A stretch of DNA of 64,000 nt. Source: Apostichopus japonicus (Eukaryota > Echinodermata > Holothuroidea > Aspidochirotida > Stichopodidae). The translations under genes and the position numbers were made by a program. Below the pieces are notes generated by a model. That model did not search any database. It saw only the letters and a program-made list of their open reading frames with translations, and was not told where the DNA came from. Position 1 is the stretch's first letter, and every line of letters starts with the position of its first letter. The DNA is taken from the NCBI RefSeq assembly GCF_037975245.1, contig NC_092580.1, forward strand, positions 32,072,001-32,136,000, in the 5' to 3' direction. Shown in pieces: positions 43,892-55,435 of the stretch.

Positions 43892-46262
43892 GTAAGATGT
43901 CTCTCGATTCGTTTGTTTAAGTCATTTATTTTTTCATTTTTAGATTCACATTTGCAGTAAATTGCCACCCAGTTAACTCATCATTAGACAGAGAGTCCCA
44001 GAGGGGATGTCCATACGGCGCTGTAAATTATCACGTGTGCCAGATGTCATAAATAACAATCATCCTCACAGCTTTAAGGCACACCGATCCGAAATTCACT
44101 CTTAATTTTGAATGAGATCAAATATATCTTTCTCTATAGATGGGATATACAGGTTACTCAAATATGAATTTAATTGACTCAAAAAGGTGATAAATTCAAG
44201 GATACAAGTATCATGATACAAGAACAGACCAATAAGCTGTCAGCTGGTTTATTATTAATCAGAGTATCCTGCTGCCTGGCGTAATTCAGAATGTGTCAGC
44301 ATCTTTCTCTAAGCTGATAAACAAGTCGGAGTGTGGGTGTATAAAATCTACACATGTTAAATTGACATTTTGATTGCATGTAAACAGGAAAGACACTCAG
44401 TGACATGTAATACTACGTAGTAGCCAAGGCACAAATGTGTCAGGGCAGATTTTTGTCTACCCTCGGAAGCTTCAATGGGCAAAGTTACAAAGTCATTCTG
44501 AATATCAGACGCGGTCCGTCAAAAAGGTTGGACAGACTAAAGGAGTTGGTTTGATCTAATCTGCATAAATTAAAAGCTACGCAAGTGGCATGCACAGTAG
44601 ACTTAAGGTGTAGTCAGGTTTTAAGAAGAAGAATATTCATGAATTGGTTAACAAATAAGATGAATTTGTGCAGTGGTGAGTTCTGTTAATCCTCGATCTA
44701 GGTTCTATATATCTAGTGAAAGAGAAGTCTGTCTCAGAGTCTAAGAGTGATGGAAAAATGCCTACGATTTTTTATCAATATCCTACTTTTAAAAATTTAG
44801 GTCGGAGACGTTTCAACGCTCTCTTCCTTCACATGTTGGTACTTGTTAATCTCAAAGTTGCCTCAAGACACATTTATTTCAAAACTGCATTTAATCTCGA
44901 ATTTTTGTCAGTTTTGTAATATTTAAAGATTAACATGATTGAAAATTTCAAAAAGTGAAAAGTTTACAAGTGTTATTGATTTTTAGTGTTATAATAGTGC
45001 CTGTGAACACTGTAAATATGAATATTGTTGCACTTTATATATAAATATAGTCCTATTACCTTTTTGATTATGCTTGCAGCTCCGCAATTGATTAGACAAA
45101 TCCAGTATAGAGCCAATACAATATTCGAGTTGATCAAAAGGCCAATATTTGAATAAAGCTTTAAAACCTTGCATTGGGGAGGTTTTGAGTTCAATCCCTG
45201 GTCGGCCAAAGTAAGGCGGGTTTTTCATCTGGGGAGCAATCCATGCTATTCCATCTCTGGAATGTTCATACAAATTGTAAAATATCCCAAACGGACTAAA
45301 ACTACGTAACTGGGGATAGCCACCCAACGTGAAGTGCAAGTTTAATGACGCCAGCCATTCACGCTTCTTGCACATACATATGTGGCTGCTTCGCATCGTA
45401 AAATAATCGCCCTCCAAAGCCGATTATTATTTACCAAATTTTGAAACTTGGAGATCGATCCATCGAGATTTCTGAACATTGTCAGGCGACTTAAAGTCAC
45501 TGCACTTACAATTTGTTTTTTCTTGTTTATTAATTTTTTCTTTCACATTCCCCGTTTGTCACGTCAACACTTAACTGGTATGTAAGGTAAGCCTTAGCAT
45601 ACTAGGAGGCTTGGAAGGAAGTGTTAAATAAAATACATAGCAATTATGGAAATAAAATTCCCAATAGGATTGCACCCTAGCTTCAACATCCGTCTCCAAC
45701 GTGAATTAAATTCATTTCCTCTTGAATTTTGCAATATGCAGCACAAAGATGTTTTTCATAGTAAAGGAGACAAACTTTCACAAAACTGTGCAAAACATGA
45801 AAGCATAAAAAATTTCTGGGAAAAAACCTGAAAACTGCTACCTCAATTTAATTTTTGTCTGTCAATACTCCATCAATGTAAACTTTGTCAATTATGAGGT
45901 ACTAGTTTTACAACATCTTTATTTATATTATATATTTTATATTTATATTTTAGCCATCACATTTCCAATATGATTAAATACCAGAACTATAGCCCTCCTA
46001 ATTACTGCATTGATGAAAAGTATACCCCTAGCTATTCTGCCTGCCCCTCCCTTTCCCCCTCCCTTTCCCTCCTTAGCTTGTTACCCCACCCCACGCCACC
46101 CCACCCCCTCTCTTTGCATGTGAGAATGAAGAGAGACAGTGAATGTGTGGCAATGCTTTGCCAGTTTCAAGGAATATATCAGTACCACTCTCAAACAGCT
46201 CTTTGAGTTTGCCAATGATGTTAATTTTCTATTTTTCTTATCTTTTTTTTTGCCTCCTACAG
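43892..46262. other. Intron of the receptor-like gene
   Basis: AT-rich. It contains a partial family-2 SINE (45130-45250) and some 60-70 codon open frames (44716-44919, 45646-45831) without domains or splice support. A C-rich run lies at 46040-46110 upstream of a pyrimidine-rich acceptor. Confidence 0.5.
45130..45250 (+). mobile_element. Family-2 SINE fragment
   Basis: It contains gagttcaatccctggtcggc (B-box-like) and gtttttcatctgggg, which parallel 9335-9397 of the longest copy. No clear A box or 3' block. Confidence 0.4.
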
Positions 46263-46408
46263 CGGCCAAAAATGTCCAAGCCATCTCTGTGGTATTGTAT
46301 AGTTTAAATTACCAAACCCAGTCAAATCAACTTTGTCATCAGTTCCAGTTCTCTAGTAATCTATCGTACTGCTCTGTCCTGGATGGCTTATGTGACTATT
46401 ATGACAAA
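46263..46408 (+). CDS. Receptor-like gene, second exon
   Basis: 146 bp between cctcctacag and gtaagttg. The 2-nt entry phase completes the codon left by the preceding exon and it leaves phase 0. It encodes AKNVQAISVVLYSLNYQ, then QLCHQFQFSSNLSYCSVLDG and LCDYYDK. Alternating hydrophobic residues suggest beta strands, with several Cys and an NLS glycosylation site, as expected for the first fnIII-like module. Confidence 0.65.
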
Positions 46409-46959
46409 GTAAGTTGCAATTGTGCCACTGTTTTTAGTTAGGATGATAATTATGTCAAAACATACAGATTATTGCTGGAATAAATTTGCAGTATGTAACA
46501 CTTTGTAGTTCGATATCTTGACTCAAAATTAATTTAATTGATAAGAAAGTAAATTAATGATTCACCCAGAAACTTTTTCATGTTGGTTATAATCATCATG
46601 TTCAAGGGCCAAATTTGACAATGTTTTTTTTTTAGAACGTTTCACCAATTTTTGAAATAAAAGCTGACTAGTCAAACTAAATTGCAATCCATGCCAAAGA
46701 GCTGCCTGCTTTCACAGTAACATAGAATGTATCAAAATGTTGTGTTATGTTATGAAAACCAAATGTTGTTGTGTTTTTGGTTTTGTTTTTAGAATTTAAG
46801 GTAAGAATCTTCACTCCTATATCACTTATAGAAACAGTGTTGCTAGGCATGATGGGAAAATATGTGTGGCACATGTCTGGCAAAGCTCAAGTAGCAGAGG
46901 ATATGAGCATGTTTTGTAGTGTAAGCTTATTGTCATAAAGTGTGAAAAAAATATGTCAT

Positions 46960-46967
46960 ATATATAT

Positions 46968-47041
<74 letters not shown>
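46960..47041. repeat. (TA)n microsatellite
   Basis: A long TA dinucleotide tract with one aaatat interruption. It sits at the outer end of the Penelope-like segment, as the tract at 23188-23300 does for the other copy. Confidence 0.95.
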
Positions 47042-47045
<4 letters not shown>

Positions 47046-47570
47046 ACGAAAATCCACGTTTACTCCAAAAGAAAATATTATGAGAGAAAACCAGAGAAAT
47101 AAGATATGACTCAAAATTGACAAATAAGGAGTAAAGTTTTAGAAAATATATTGGAATTTTCGGTCCCCCTGGGACCTTCGTCAGCAATACTTGGCAGTCG
47201 AATGAAAAGTACAAAGTGTAATACAATGAAAGTATGACGCTAGATAAGTGTAAGTTGCATTGATGGAATTAAAACCAAATAAACCATGACTATACAGGAA
47301 GTGGATTAAGGAGCAAAGAACGGATTACATATGCTTGTAGAACTGGTAGTTGTTAAGGGGTCCCAAGTCTTTGTTGAGGCCGGTGATGTGAGACTTAATA
47401 CGAAAGATCCAATCGATTTCTTTACGTTTACGTTCAGTAGCTGATTTGAAGTTTAAGGCAATTAAAATACATTTTAAGTTTTAGAGAGAATGACTTTGAA
47501 GGTTGAAATGTTCGGAAACTAAGAATCCTGCAAAGTTATCACGAATAGATTTTTTGTGGTTATTAAAACG
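47042..47570 (-). mobile_element. Penelope-like element, 3' end with GIY-YIG C-terminus and hammerhead motif
   Basis: On the minus strand 47570-47325 encodes RFNNHKKSIRDNFAGFLVSE, a one-codon break (stop at 47481-47483), and then KEIDWIFRIKSHITGLNKDL before a stop. This is the C-terminal half of the GIY-YIG endonuclease domain found at the end of Penelope-like polyproteins. A 3' noncoding segment of about 280 bp follows, with a hammerhead-like core at 47158-47184, ending at the TA tract. The N-terminal half of the domain and the RT are absent here. It is truncated and inactive. Confidence 0.72.
47158..47184 (-). ncRNA. Hammerhead-ribozyme-like core in a Penelope-like 3' end
   Basis: The minus strand reads CTGACGA, then a GGTCCC/GGGACC-type hairpin, then GAAA. 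These are the two invariant catalytic boxes around stem II. Penelope-like elements are known to carry hammerhead motifs in their terminal repeats. I could not identify a convincing stem I partner or cleavage site, so activity is not shown. Confidence 0.5.
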
Positions 47571-47574
47571 CTTA

Positions 47575-48080
47575 CGTATATATATATACATTGGTGGCAA
47601 AAGAAGCGAGATCACTACGTGAGTTTCACATTCTTCGAACCATCATCAGGTGACTGACGATTGGTGAAGTAGAGTATTCTATCTGGTGTTTCTACGGTCG
47701 GGTGGTTTTTCTCTGTGGCGGCACGTAGAGACTAGCACCGATCTTCTGTTCGGGAGTGTGCTTTTGTCTGCTTTCATGGTGGCTAGTTTTTTCTCCGAGA
47801 CACAATGAGCATTTGTTGTGGCTGGTGAGACGGTTGTTGTGCTGCGAGATTATAGACCACATAATGCTGAAATTCTGCTTTCTTCGTTTTAGGTCCCATA
47901 CGTGGCTAGATAATTCTGTTTCGTTCTTGTGTGCTTCGTGGTTGAATGATTTTATTTAGTTGTTGAATATTGTTTTGATTTCGCTTGCTGTCATGCCAAT
48001 GTATATGCTTGTGGTGTTTCTGGTAGTTGTGAGGTAAGCTTTGTAGAGTACAGTGTCTATGTGCTCACAGTGAGCCCCGA
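47575..48080 (-). pseudogene. Second Penelope-like fragment: GIY-YIG nuclease domain
   Basis: On the minus strand about 48045-47692 encodes YKAYLTTTRNTTSIYIGMTA with the YIG motif, SEIKTIFNN followed by an in-frame stop, then IKSFNHEAHKNETELSSHVW, and a C-x-x-C tail (HNKCSLCLGEK). The GIY-type start, YIG, NNH-like and ELS-x-H-x-W positions identify a GIY-YIG nuclease of Penelope-like type. The sequence is distinct from the neighbouring 47325-47570 fragment. The stop and loss of the RT part show decay. A short TATATATA junction (47575-47591) separates the two fragments. Confidence 0.72.
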
Positions 48081-49049
48081 GTTGATACAAGTATAGGAAT
48101 AGAAATTTTTCAAAATCTAATCTATTCTTACCGCCATGAACGATCTTTCATATTCGTCCATTTTTCATGTCATGTGCAACCTTGACATGTACACTCCTGG
48201 GCAAGTGACAAAGTTTGTCACACTTTGCAGGATGTGGGCTATTTCCCTATGAAGATGCTATTTGATATTTATCTGAGTGAAGAAAGGTGACTCTCCTCAA
48301 TGTCACTTTTAAAAATATTGCCTTGCATTTTTCCAGATGTTTGTAAATCCCTGCAGCATCCATTTGCGATAGCTGATGCCATTTCAGTTCAATATATATC
48401 GTTTGATCACAAGTATAATAAAACATGTAGCTAAATAATAAGATGTGTCTGGATGGTTTTTAATAATTCTCAGAACCACAACAAACATCTTGTGTTGCAG
48501 CAGTACATTAGTAATTGCATGAGGATTGCCATTTATTAAAGGAAATGATATTGTTTAATACCAATGATAGACCTCTGTAGAAATGGATGCCTTAGGAATA
48601 TGCTAGCGGTACTTTCTGTTTAAATTTTGAATGTATAGTGCATAAACTTAAATTGACCCTCCATCCCTCCCTCCCTTCCCCCCCACCATCCTCCTGTCTC
48701 ACCCAGTCTGCCTCTCACCCTTGTCAGAAGGTATACTATAGTACTGTCTGTAAACTTAGGTTACAAACTTTATTATTAATACCATCCTGTGTGATTTTGT
48801 TATCTTAATTAATCAATGCACAATTCTCAGCAGTGTGTTAGGCTGTGCATTAGGCTGTCTTCTGTGCATAATATCAGTTTATGGCAGGATGAACAATTTA
48901 GTTAATTTTTACTTGTTAATTAGTACAATATAAATAGCTCTTGGCATTTGCAACTATTGAAAATTGAAAGAATCAGCATTGCCTCCAATACATATGTAAT
49001 GACAAAGAGTAAGGAAAAACAAACAAAACAAATCAAATAGATTCCGTAC

Positions 49050-49832
49050 TTCTCTGTACGTGGTGGCAACTTTATTGGGGGTTATGTTTAAGCATGATAA
49101 GAGGGCGGTGGATAATATCTACTCCTGGAGATGATGGTAAATTACTGCAAAATAAAAGGAAGAACAAAACTAATAAATATAAAATAAGAAAATATATGGG
49201 CCAGACATCTTATGAAAATAACTGGTAACTGTATGACCTGAACTCTTACATATCCATTAGGCAACTCTAAAAATAGCAGAACATTATACTGAATAGGGCT
49301 GACATTTAAGCCTACACCCTATGTTATACCTAGTACCAATACATTAAACTGCGACCATTTAAGGTCAGGTTAACATAGCTTCGCTCAACTAACCAATGAG
49401 AGAGGGATATTTAAATCCAAGGACACGTCTGCCCGACAATCTCTATACCACAGCAAGTATAACCTTCATCGTAATCGTGAAACAGTCTTTGATAATCATA
49501 GAAAACAGGTGGCTTTAACCAACATACAATTAAACCAGCACATTTCCTTAAGAGATAATAATATAACCCATGGAGGTAAGTAATTAAGCCCTAGGCTATT
49601 GGCATATAGACCAGGCAAATAAGTTAAGAAAACAATAAAATAAGAGAAAAGAATATAAAATAGAAAACAATAAAATAAGATAAAAGAATATAAAATAAAC
49701 GTGAGAGTAATCTCAATCCAAGCTAAAATACAAGTCAAACTTCTAGCACAACTAGACCAGTAAACAACTTCAGGCCTAAACAACTCCATACGGTACATTG
49801 GTGTAACGCATATGGGCGCCGCCATCTTAATT
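49050..49832 (-). other. Possible minus-strand transcription unit or LTR
   Basis: The minus strand has AAGATGGCGGC at 49828-49818, a perfect YY1/initiator-type motif whose ATG opens a 109-codon frame (to 49496) that begins MAAPICVTPMYRM and becomes very hydrophobic (F, L, I, Y-rich). About 740 nt downstream is AATAAA (49076-49071). The protein matches nothing I recognise. It may be a noncoding RNA, an LTR or chance. Confidence 0.25.
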
Positions 49833-51127
49833 ACTAAAAGAGGGCGCTAACCTGAAATCGTGTCAGCGATATATACAATATTTACATAATATTGGGCCAG
49901 TAACGAAATAAAGAGCCCAGTCTTAAATACTTTCACTTAACTTAACCTTTGCAGTTAATAAAACAATAATACAACGTTATCCAATAATGATCTTAAGGAT
50001 CTGCTCCACAAAATGACATAAAATCTACATGATACAACGTAAAGCAAGGTGATTTCGTAATGAATAGAATAAAGAGAGAACGAACAGGGCTTACTGAGCG
50101 AAACCGCAAGCGCTGAACATGGGACGCCAAATAGAACAAAAGTATACTAGAGAGTACATGCACATTACGTAAATAATCGGTAGCCTAATGGGCACTACCT
50201 CACACATACATAGTAATGTAGCCTGGCAAAACTTAAATATCAGAGATGCACATATCTGTTAAGTTAAGGAATCTAGAACATAACTTGGTAACACTAATAA
50301 CGTAGTTAGCATGCTTTACAGTGCAGACTGTTTTTTTTGTGTGCAAGTTTGTTGCAGTTTCTGTGACTGAAGCCAGGGTATGAGAAATGTTCCAATTACA
50401 GTACATGTTTTCATCATTACAAAATTAAATTAATTTTCGGTGCAAGACTATGATTATGTTTGACTTCAACTAGTGTAAGTGACATTATTATCGCAGGTCA
50501 TCAAGAAAAGTTCTACTTTTCTTTAACTTTTCTTCCTATGTTCTTTAACTTCTATTATAGTTTAAATAATTTTGATGTATTTTGTATGAGCTATAGTTAA
50601 ACAACGTTAGTAGTAAAACGGATGACAAACTTCAAACAGACAGTTGCCATTTTCTTTCAATCAGTATGGATGTCTCTGATGTTGGCGCCGCTGGAAATCG
50701 GTGAGCAGGGCTCATATCGGGCGCCACCTCGTGCGGCAAGCCGTCAGGGTGCAGTGCAGTTCAGCATCTGATTGCCTGCATGCCAACTTACTCACAGCCT
50801 ATTAAAGCAAATGATTCTATAGACCAAATCAAAGGAAGGATAGCTTACAGTACAATTACAGTAGTTTTCCTAGTGACATCACAGGCAGGCCAAGTGTCTC
50901 ATGGTTTGTCTGGCTGAGTGGATTTCGAACAGCTTTGTCAAGATTAAGGACATAAAAAGTATTCAACCACAAAAATTGTCATTGGAATTATGTCTTAATT
51001 GTTCAAACTCATAGTTAATAGTTTCTACTGGTTTTAACATCCTCAAATATTAGGTTCTTTCTCAACGACTTTTCAACGTACCACTCTGTTTGTTCCACCC
51101 TCCCCCTTCCCCCACCCCCTCCTCCAG

Positions 51128-51263
51128 CGGCTGTTTATGACTGACTGCATGTGCGACCTGATTCCAGAAGGCAGTTATCGGCTCAACGTTAAGACATTGC
51201 CAGAAGATGATCTGACCGACAGCCCGTACAGTACGATTGTCACAAAACATATCGACGTGCCAG
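51128..51263 (+). CDS. Receptor-like gene, third exon
   Basis: 136 bp between ccctcctccag and gtaatct, phase 0 in, 1 nt out. It encodes RLFMTDCMCDLIPEGSYRLN, VKTLPEDDLTDSPYS and HIDVP. The Cys-x-Cys-x5-P-x-G-x-Y-x-L-x-V-x-x-LP strand followed by a Pro/Ser/Asp-rich loop and V-P-G-C is the feature most like the end of the first IL-17 receptor fnIII module. Confidence 0.7.
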
Positions 51264-51916
51264 GTAATCTTGTTGAAACCACAGTGGAGCATAATTTATT
51301 GAAATTCATTGAAATGTCCAACGTCAATACTGTGCAACAGTTCGCTTCAATAAAGCCTGTTGAAAGGAAACTAAAAATTTTTGTTTTTGTATGCCATCAA
51401 GCGGATGGACTTTAATTAACATCAGAAAGGTCTGTCCTATTAAATTTTCAAGTGATCGTAAGTTTTTCACCTATTGGCTAGATTATGAGCAAAAACAGCC
51501 ATTCCAGTGTTGGGTAAAATTTAAAGTCTCTGATTTTTATCATTGTTTTAGCAACCTTTTTCTGAACTCTTTTAATTGAGCATAAGTAGAGTCTGAAAAG
51601 AACACCCAACCAAAAGAGAATGAATATGCGATCTGTTGTTTTGTATTTAAAATTCAATCATATTTCGAAAGTTGAAAGTTTAAATGTTACTCTATCAGTA
51701 CTGTACATAGTTTACTTGTAAATACAGACTTAATAGTATGAAAAATAACACACAAAAAATTCCAGTTTTTCTCCTTTCATTTTCCTTTATTATATGAAAT
51801 GACACCTCCAAGAGAATCCTGAGTTATGAAGTAGAAAGTAGGAAACAGACTTTTGACTTTCTAATAAGGGAGTGTTGCTTCTGTGTTCATATTCATATCC
51901 TCTTATTATTTGACAG
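51264..51916. other. Intron of the receptor-like gene
   Basis: AT-rich, no other feature. Confidence 0.6.
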
Positions 51917-51961
51917 GTTGTACAGAATTCCCGTTGGACTACCACTGTCCCCGTGGACTCA
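51917..51961 (+). CDS. Receptor-like gene, fourth exon (45-bp microexon-size)
   Basis: Bordered by ttgacag and gtaagtc. It takes 2 nt to complete Gly and leaves 1 nt. It encodes CTEFPLDYHCPRGL, the inter-module linker with two Cys. The phase agrees with both neighbours, which is the main support for such a short exon. Confidence 0.6.
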
Positions 51962-53803
51962 GTAAGTCACTCCTCTCTCTCTCTCTCACTCTATGCACCT
52001 TCAGCAGCTGTAACAGATCTCATCTGCATAGTCCACTGTTCCCCCTCCCCCCTCCCCTCCCCCTTCTGTTTGATATATCCAACAGGTTGAGTTATATGCC
52101 TTGTTGTCATCAAACACTGTCATGTCCTAATTTGTGATTTTTCGATTTAAAAGCAAAATTCTGTTTCATATTTTCAAACTAGGCTACAGTCAAAATGCAG
52201 TAAATATCTCTGTTCTAAGTCAAATGGTGCAATTGTACAATGGTACCTCTTTGTGAACACAATAAACAAACAAGAAAATATTAGTGCCATGGTGAGCACA
52301 GAATTATGTTCTGTATCTGCAACCCTATTAACAGCTACTTGAACCCTCTGGTCAATATTTTACTATCGCTATCCAAACAACGTGTGCTTTGGTTCTAATC
52401 GTTTGCTATCAAGGTTGAATAAACTGTCGAACCACATAGGAGAAATTGTCAGTAGAATATCAGCCCGCTTTGTTTTAGAGACACTAAGAGACCTGGCCCA
52501 TACTGGTGACATGTGAGCCTACCAATGGGAGCTCTTAAATACCACGTCATCACCAATTCAAAGTGGAATCAATTGTTTTAACTGAAATCAGGGAGAGGAA
52601 AGAGAGGGAGGTTGGCTGGAGGAAGGGGGGGGGAGGGAGGTGAAGGAGAGAATCTGGGAAGGACAAGGACAACCTCTGATCTGTAAGATTGTGTGATTAA
52701 ATAGCTGGGTAGTTTTAATCTTATCACCCTACTGCTGCAACCCTGTTGGGATGACATTTCAAGTTTTATTGGATTTCAAGCTGTGGGTTTTTTCTTTTGT
52801 GGTACATTTGTCAGATAAGGAGTAAGGTTGGGTATGATGTCCTAAATTGTCACATATTAAATGTGACCCATACTGTACATATCTCTTACTTAAAATTGTA
52901 GTGGTCTCATGAACACAGATCAATATTTATCTACGTTGGAAACTTGTGACTACAAGCAAGACTACAAGCAAGATATGTGGTAATTCTCAGGATTTATTAA
53001 AGCACATTCAACTCAAACAAACACTGACTCTGAGTGTCACAAGCAAACACTGAAAGTGTCTGGCTGGTTGTGTTTGCAGTTTGAACAGCAAAGTATGTTA
53101 GTAGTTAGTTCCGTTACATGTAAAGCATTTTAATGGGGGTCATAGGTCATTTGAGGTCAATAGAGGGTGGGTATGTTAAAACGTGCCATGCTAGGCATGT
53201 GGAGTTCACATAATGAGTATGAATGGGCATTATTAATTAATAATAACTAAGAAGGTGGTGACTTAATTAGTTTGATGCATTATCACCACATTATTTTGAG
53301 TATTAATACTGACAACAATGGCAAACAAACACACAGTGCTACTTTAAGGTAGTAGTTTGTGTGTCAACTTGATAAAATTTAGCAAATCCCACAAGTGGGT
53401 ATTGAATATTGATTGATGGCTCTGAGCTACGCTTCCACGTTGTTGTTTCCCCCGAGAAGTATGTAAATTAGTAAAGCATTTAGTGCATCATCAGAACGAT
53501 TCCAAAATTCTTGTGACCCAGACACACTTTCATAGTGTAATTACTGTAGGTACGTGTTAGTGACACTTGACTTGAATTAGTAGTGAGGGAAGTTTAGTAG
53601 TTGGGGAAAAAAACTGCTGCAATGTTGGCAAATCGTTTGATTAAATCCTAATTTTTCCCAATCTATTATTGTTTGAGCTTGATACTTCAAAAGTGGGCAA
53701 TGATTGTGGTGCTTCACTTTTTAAACCGACATATTCACTTTTTAAACCGACATATGATTTTTAACCCCACCTAGGCAATATTGCTTGTCATTTATTAGCG
53801 CTC
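51962..53803. other. Intron of the receptor-like gene
   Basis: C/T-rich tract just after the donor, a second C-rich run at 52037-52063, and a purine/G-rich run at about 52590-52650. No other gene or element was recognised. Confidence 0.5.
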
Positions 53804-54031
53804 ACCAGTAGAAATCAGGTCTCTTTACAAAAATGAAAGTGACATCCATTGATAAAATATTTTCTTCTGTTGATTTTTTTATCAAGTGTCGTGAGTTCTG
53901 AGGCATTCCATATCTTACCGATAGAAATCGGGTCTCTATACGAAAATGAAATGTACATCTTTTGATAAAATATTTTCTCCTGTTAATATTTCTTCTAGTG
54001 TCGTGGGTTCCGAGGCATTCCATATCTTACC
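53804..54031. repeat. 113-bp tandem duplication of an intron/exon boundary
   Basis: 53804-53916 and 53917-54031 are diverged copies of intron end plus the first about 34 bp of the fifth exon. Shared phrases are tttgataaaatattttct and gaggcattccatatcttacc. In the first copy the acceptor has become atcaag and the exon frame contains TGA, so only the second copy is usable. Confidence 0.9.
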
Positions 54032-54157
54032 AAGAGCCTGATTACTCAAGTGTGACGACTTGTTTTAGTCTGCCTCCCGAGAATGCTATCACATTTGATG
54101 TCTTTTTGTATGCAATACAAGCTGAGCAATACCATTTCATCAAGGACAGAAACCTCA
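53999..54157 (+). CDS. Receptor-like gene, fifth exon
   Basis: 159 bp between atttcttctag and gtagggt, phases 2 nt in, 1 nt out. It encodes SWVPRHSISYQEPDYSSVTT, CFSLPPENAITFDVFLYAIQ and AEQYHFIKDRNL. The position after the V-P-G-C linker and the pattern of a Trp-containing start followed by beta strands match the beginning of the second fnIII-like module in IL-17 receptors. Confidence 0.65.
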
Positions 54158-55020
54158 GTAGGGTTTGTATATAGTTTAGTTTCCTCGTAACCTCACGTTT
54201 TTAAGAGAGAAGAAAATGTCATGAGAAGATGTCCACAGAGGGGCTTTTAGCTTTGATTTGCTGCAATTCCAAAGTTTTGATGAATTATAAATGAGCAGTG
54301 GAAAACTGACTGACTGGGAGGTATTTTAATCATGCATATTTGCATTGAATGAAAATAGAGGTCAGGATCCGTGGTAACCACTGTATGCAAGTTACCATGG
54401 TTACTAAACTGACATCCCCACCCAGCTAAGAAATGGCTATATTTATTTATTTTTGATTTTGTATATATACATACACATTTATGCATATAATTACTTATAA
54501 ATATACTATGTACACACACATATACAGGACCCTTGAAAAAGATAACCTAACATACACACAATGAAGTGAAGAGACTTGCTGGTATGGAAAAACCAAAACT
54601 GCAAGAGATCTAGTCGACAGGACCTGAACAAAGAACTCTACATGTAACGTAAACATTGGAGTATTTAAAGCAGGCGTTTAATATTTGTATTAAGAGTCGT
54701 ACATGGGATTGGAGTGTTTACCTTCGTTAGGAAGCTCACTCCAGACTTTAAAACAGTAGTTATTATCCAGCAGCAACTTTACCATTTGTAGAAGTCTGTG
54801 TAGTGAGTATAATTACTCTTAGCGGATCAGGACACAAGCGAATATTCCCTAGGCTTGCTTGAGTATGTTCATCACAGCAATAAGGGTGCATGTTGTTAAC
54901 GTAATTGTAGATAGGAAACACATGAATTATCAGTGACTCTAAGGACATCAAGGTCACAGTGCAGAGTAGAATATTAAAGAAATCACCAGAAACTTAAAGC
55001 CTGAATTGATGGAGTAGGTA

Positions 55021-55435
55021 GTGCACAGGATTTGTTACACCGAGAGCACATGACTTGGTATACCGAGAGCACATGACTTGTTATACTGAGAGCACTTGAC
55101 TTGTTATACCCAGAGCACATGACTTGTTATACCGAGAGCACGGGACTTGGTATACCGAGAGCACGGGACTTGGTATACCGAGAGCACGGGACTTGGTATA
55201 CCGAGAGCACATGACTTGTTATAACGAGAGCACTTGACTTGTTATACCTAGAGCACATGACTTGTTATACCGAGAGCACAGGACTTGTTATACCGAGATC
55301 ACGGGACTTGGTATACCGAGAGCACATGACTTGTTCTACTTAGAGCACAGGACTTGTTATACCGAGAGCACAGGACTTGTTATACTTAGAGCACAGGACT
55401 TGTTATACTTAGAGCACATGACTCGTGACACTGAC
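55021..55435. repeat. 23-bp minisatellite, about 17-18 copies
   Basis: The unit is gacttgttataccgagagcac with small variants (ggtataccgag, cttagagcaca). Runs of the same variant (cacgggacttggtatac three times near 55140-55200) suggest local amplification. Confidence 0.95.

Larger units (their letters stand above)
46409..51127. other. Large intron of the receptor-like gene
   Basis: A 4.7-kb intron holding an AT microsatellite, minus-strand Penelope-like remnants and a possible minus-strand transcription unit, described separately. The rest (48080-49050 and 49830-51060) is AT-rich with no recognisable gene; a polypyrimidine tract and C-rich run precede the acceptor. Confidence 0.55.

Noticed and set aside
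44716-45831. Two 60-70 codon ORFs in the first intron of the receptor-like gene
   Set aside because: Neither has splice borders in a compatible phase, and inserting either would break the junction between exons 43891 and 46263.
47640-47680. Second hammerhead-like motif (CTGATGA ... GAAAC on the minus strand) after the GIY-YIG fragment
   Set aside because: The sequence between the two boxes does not form an acceptable stem II, and GAAA spacing is poor.
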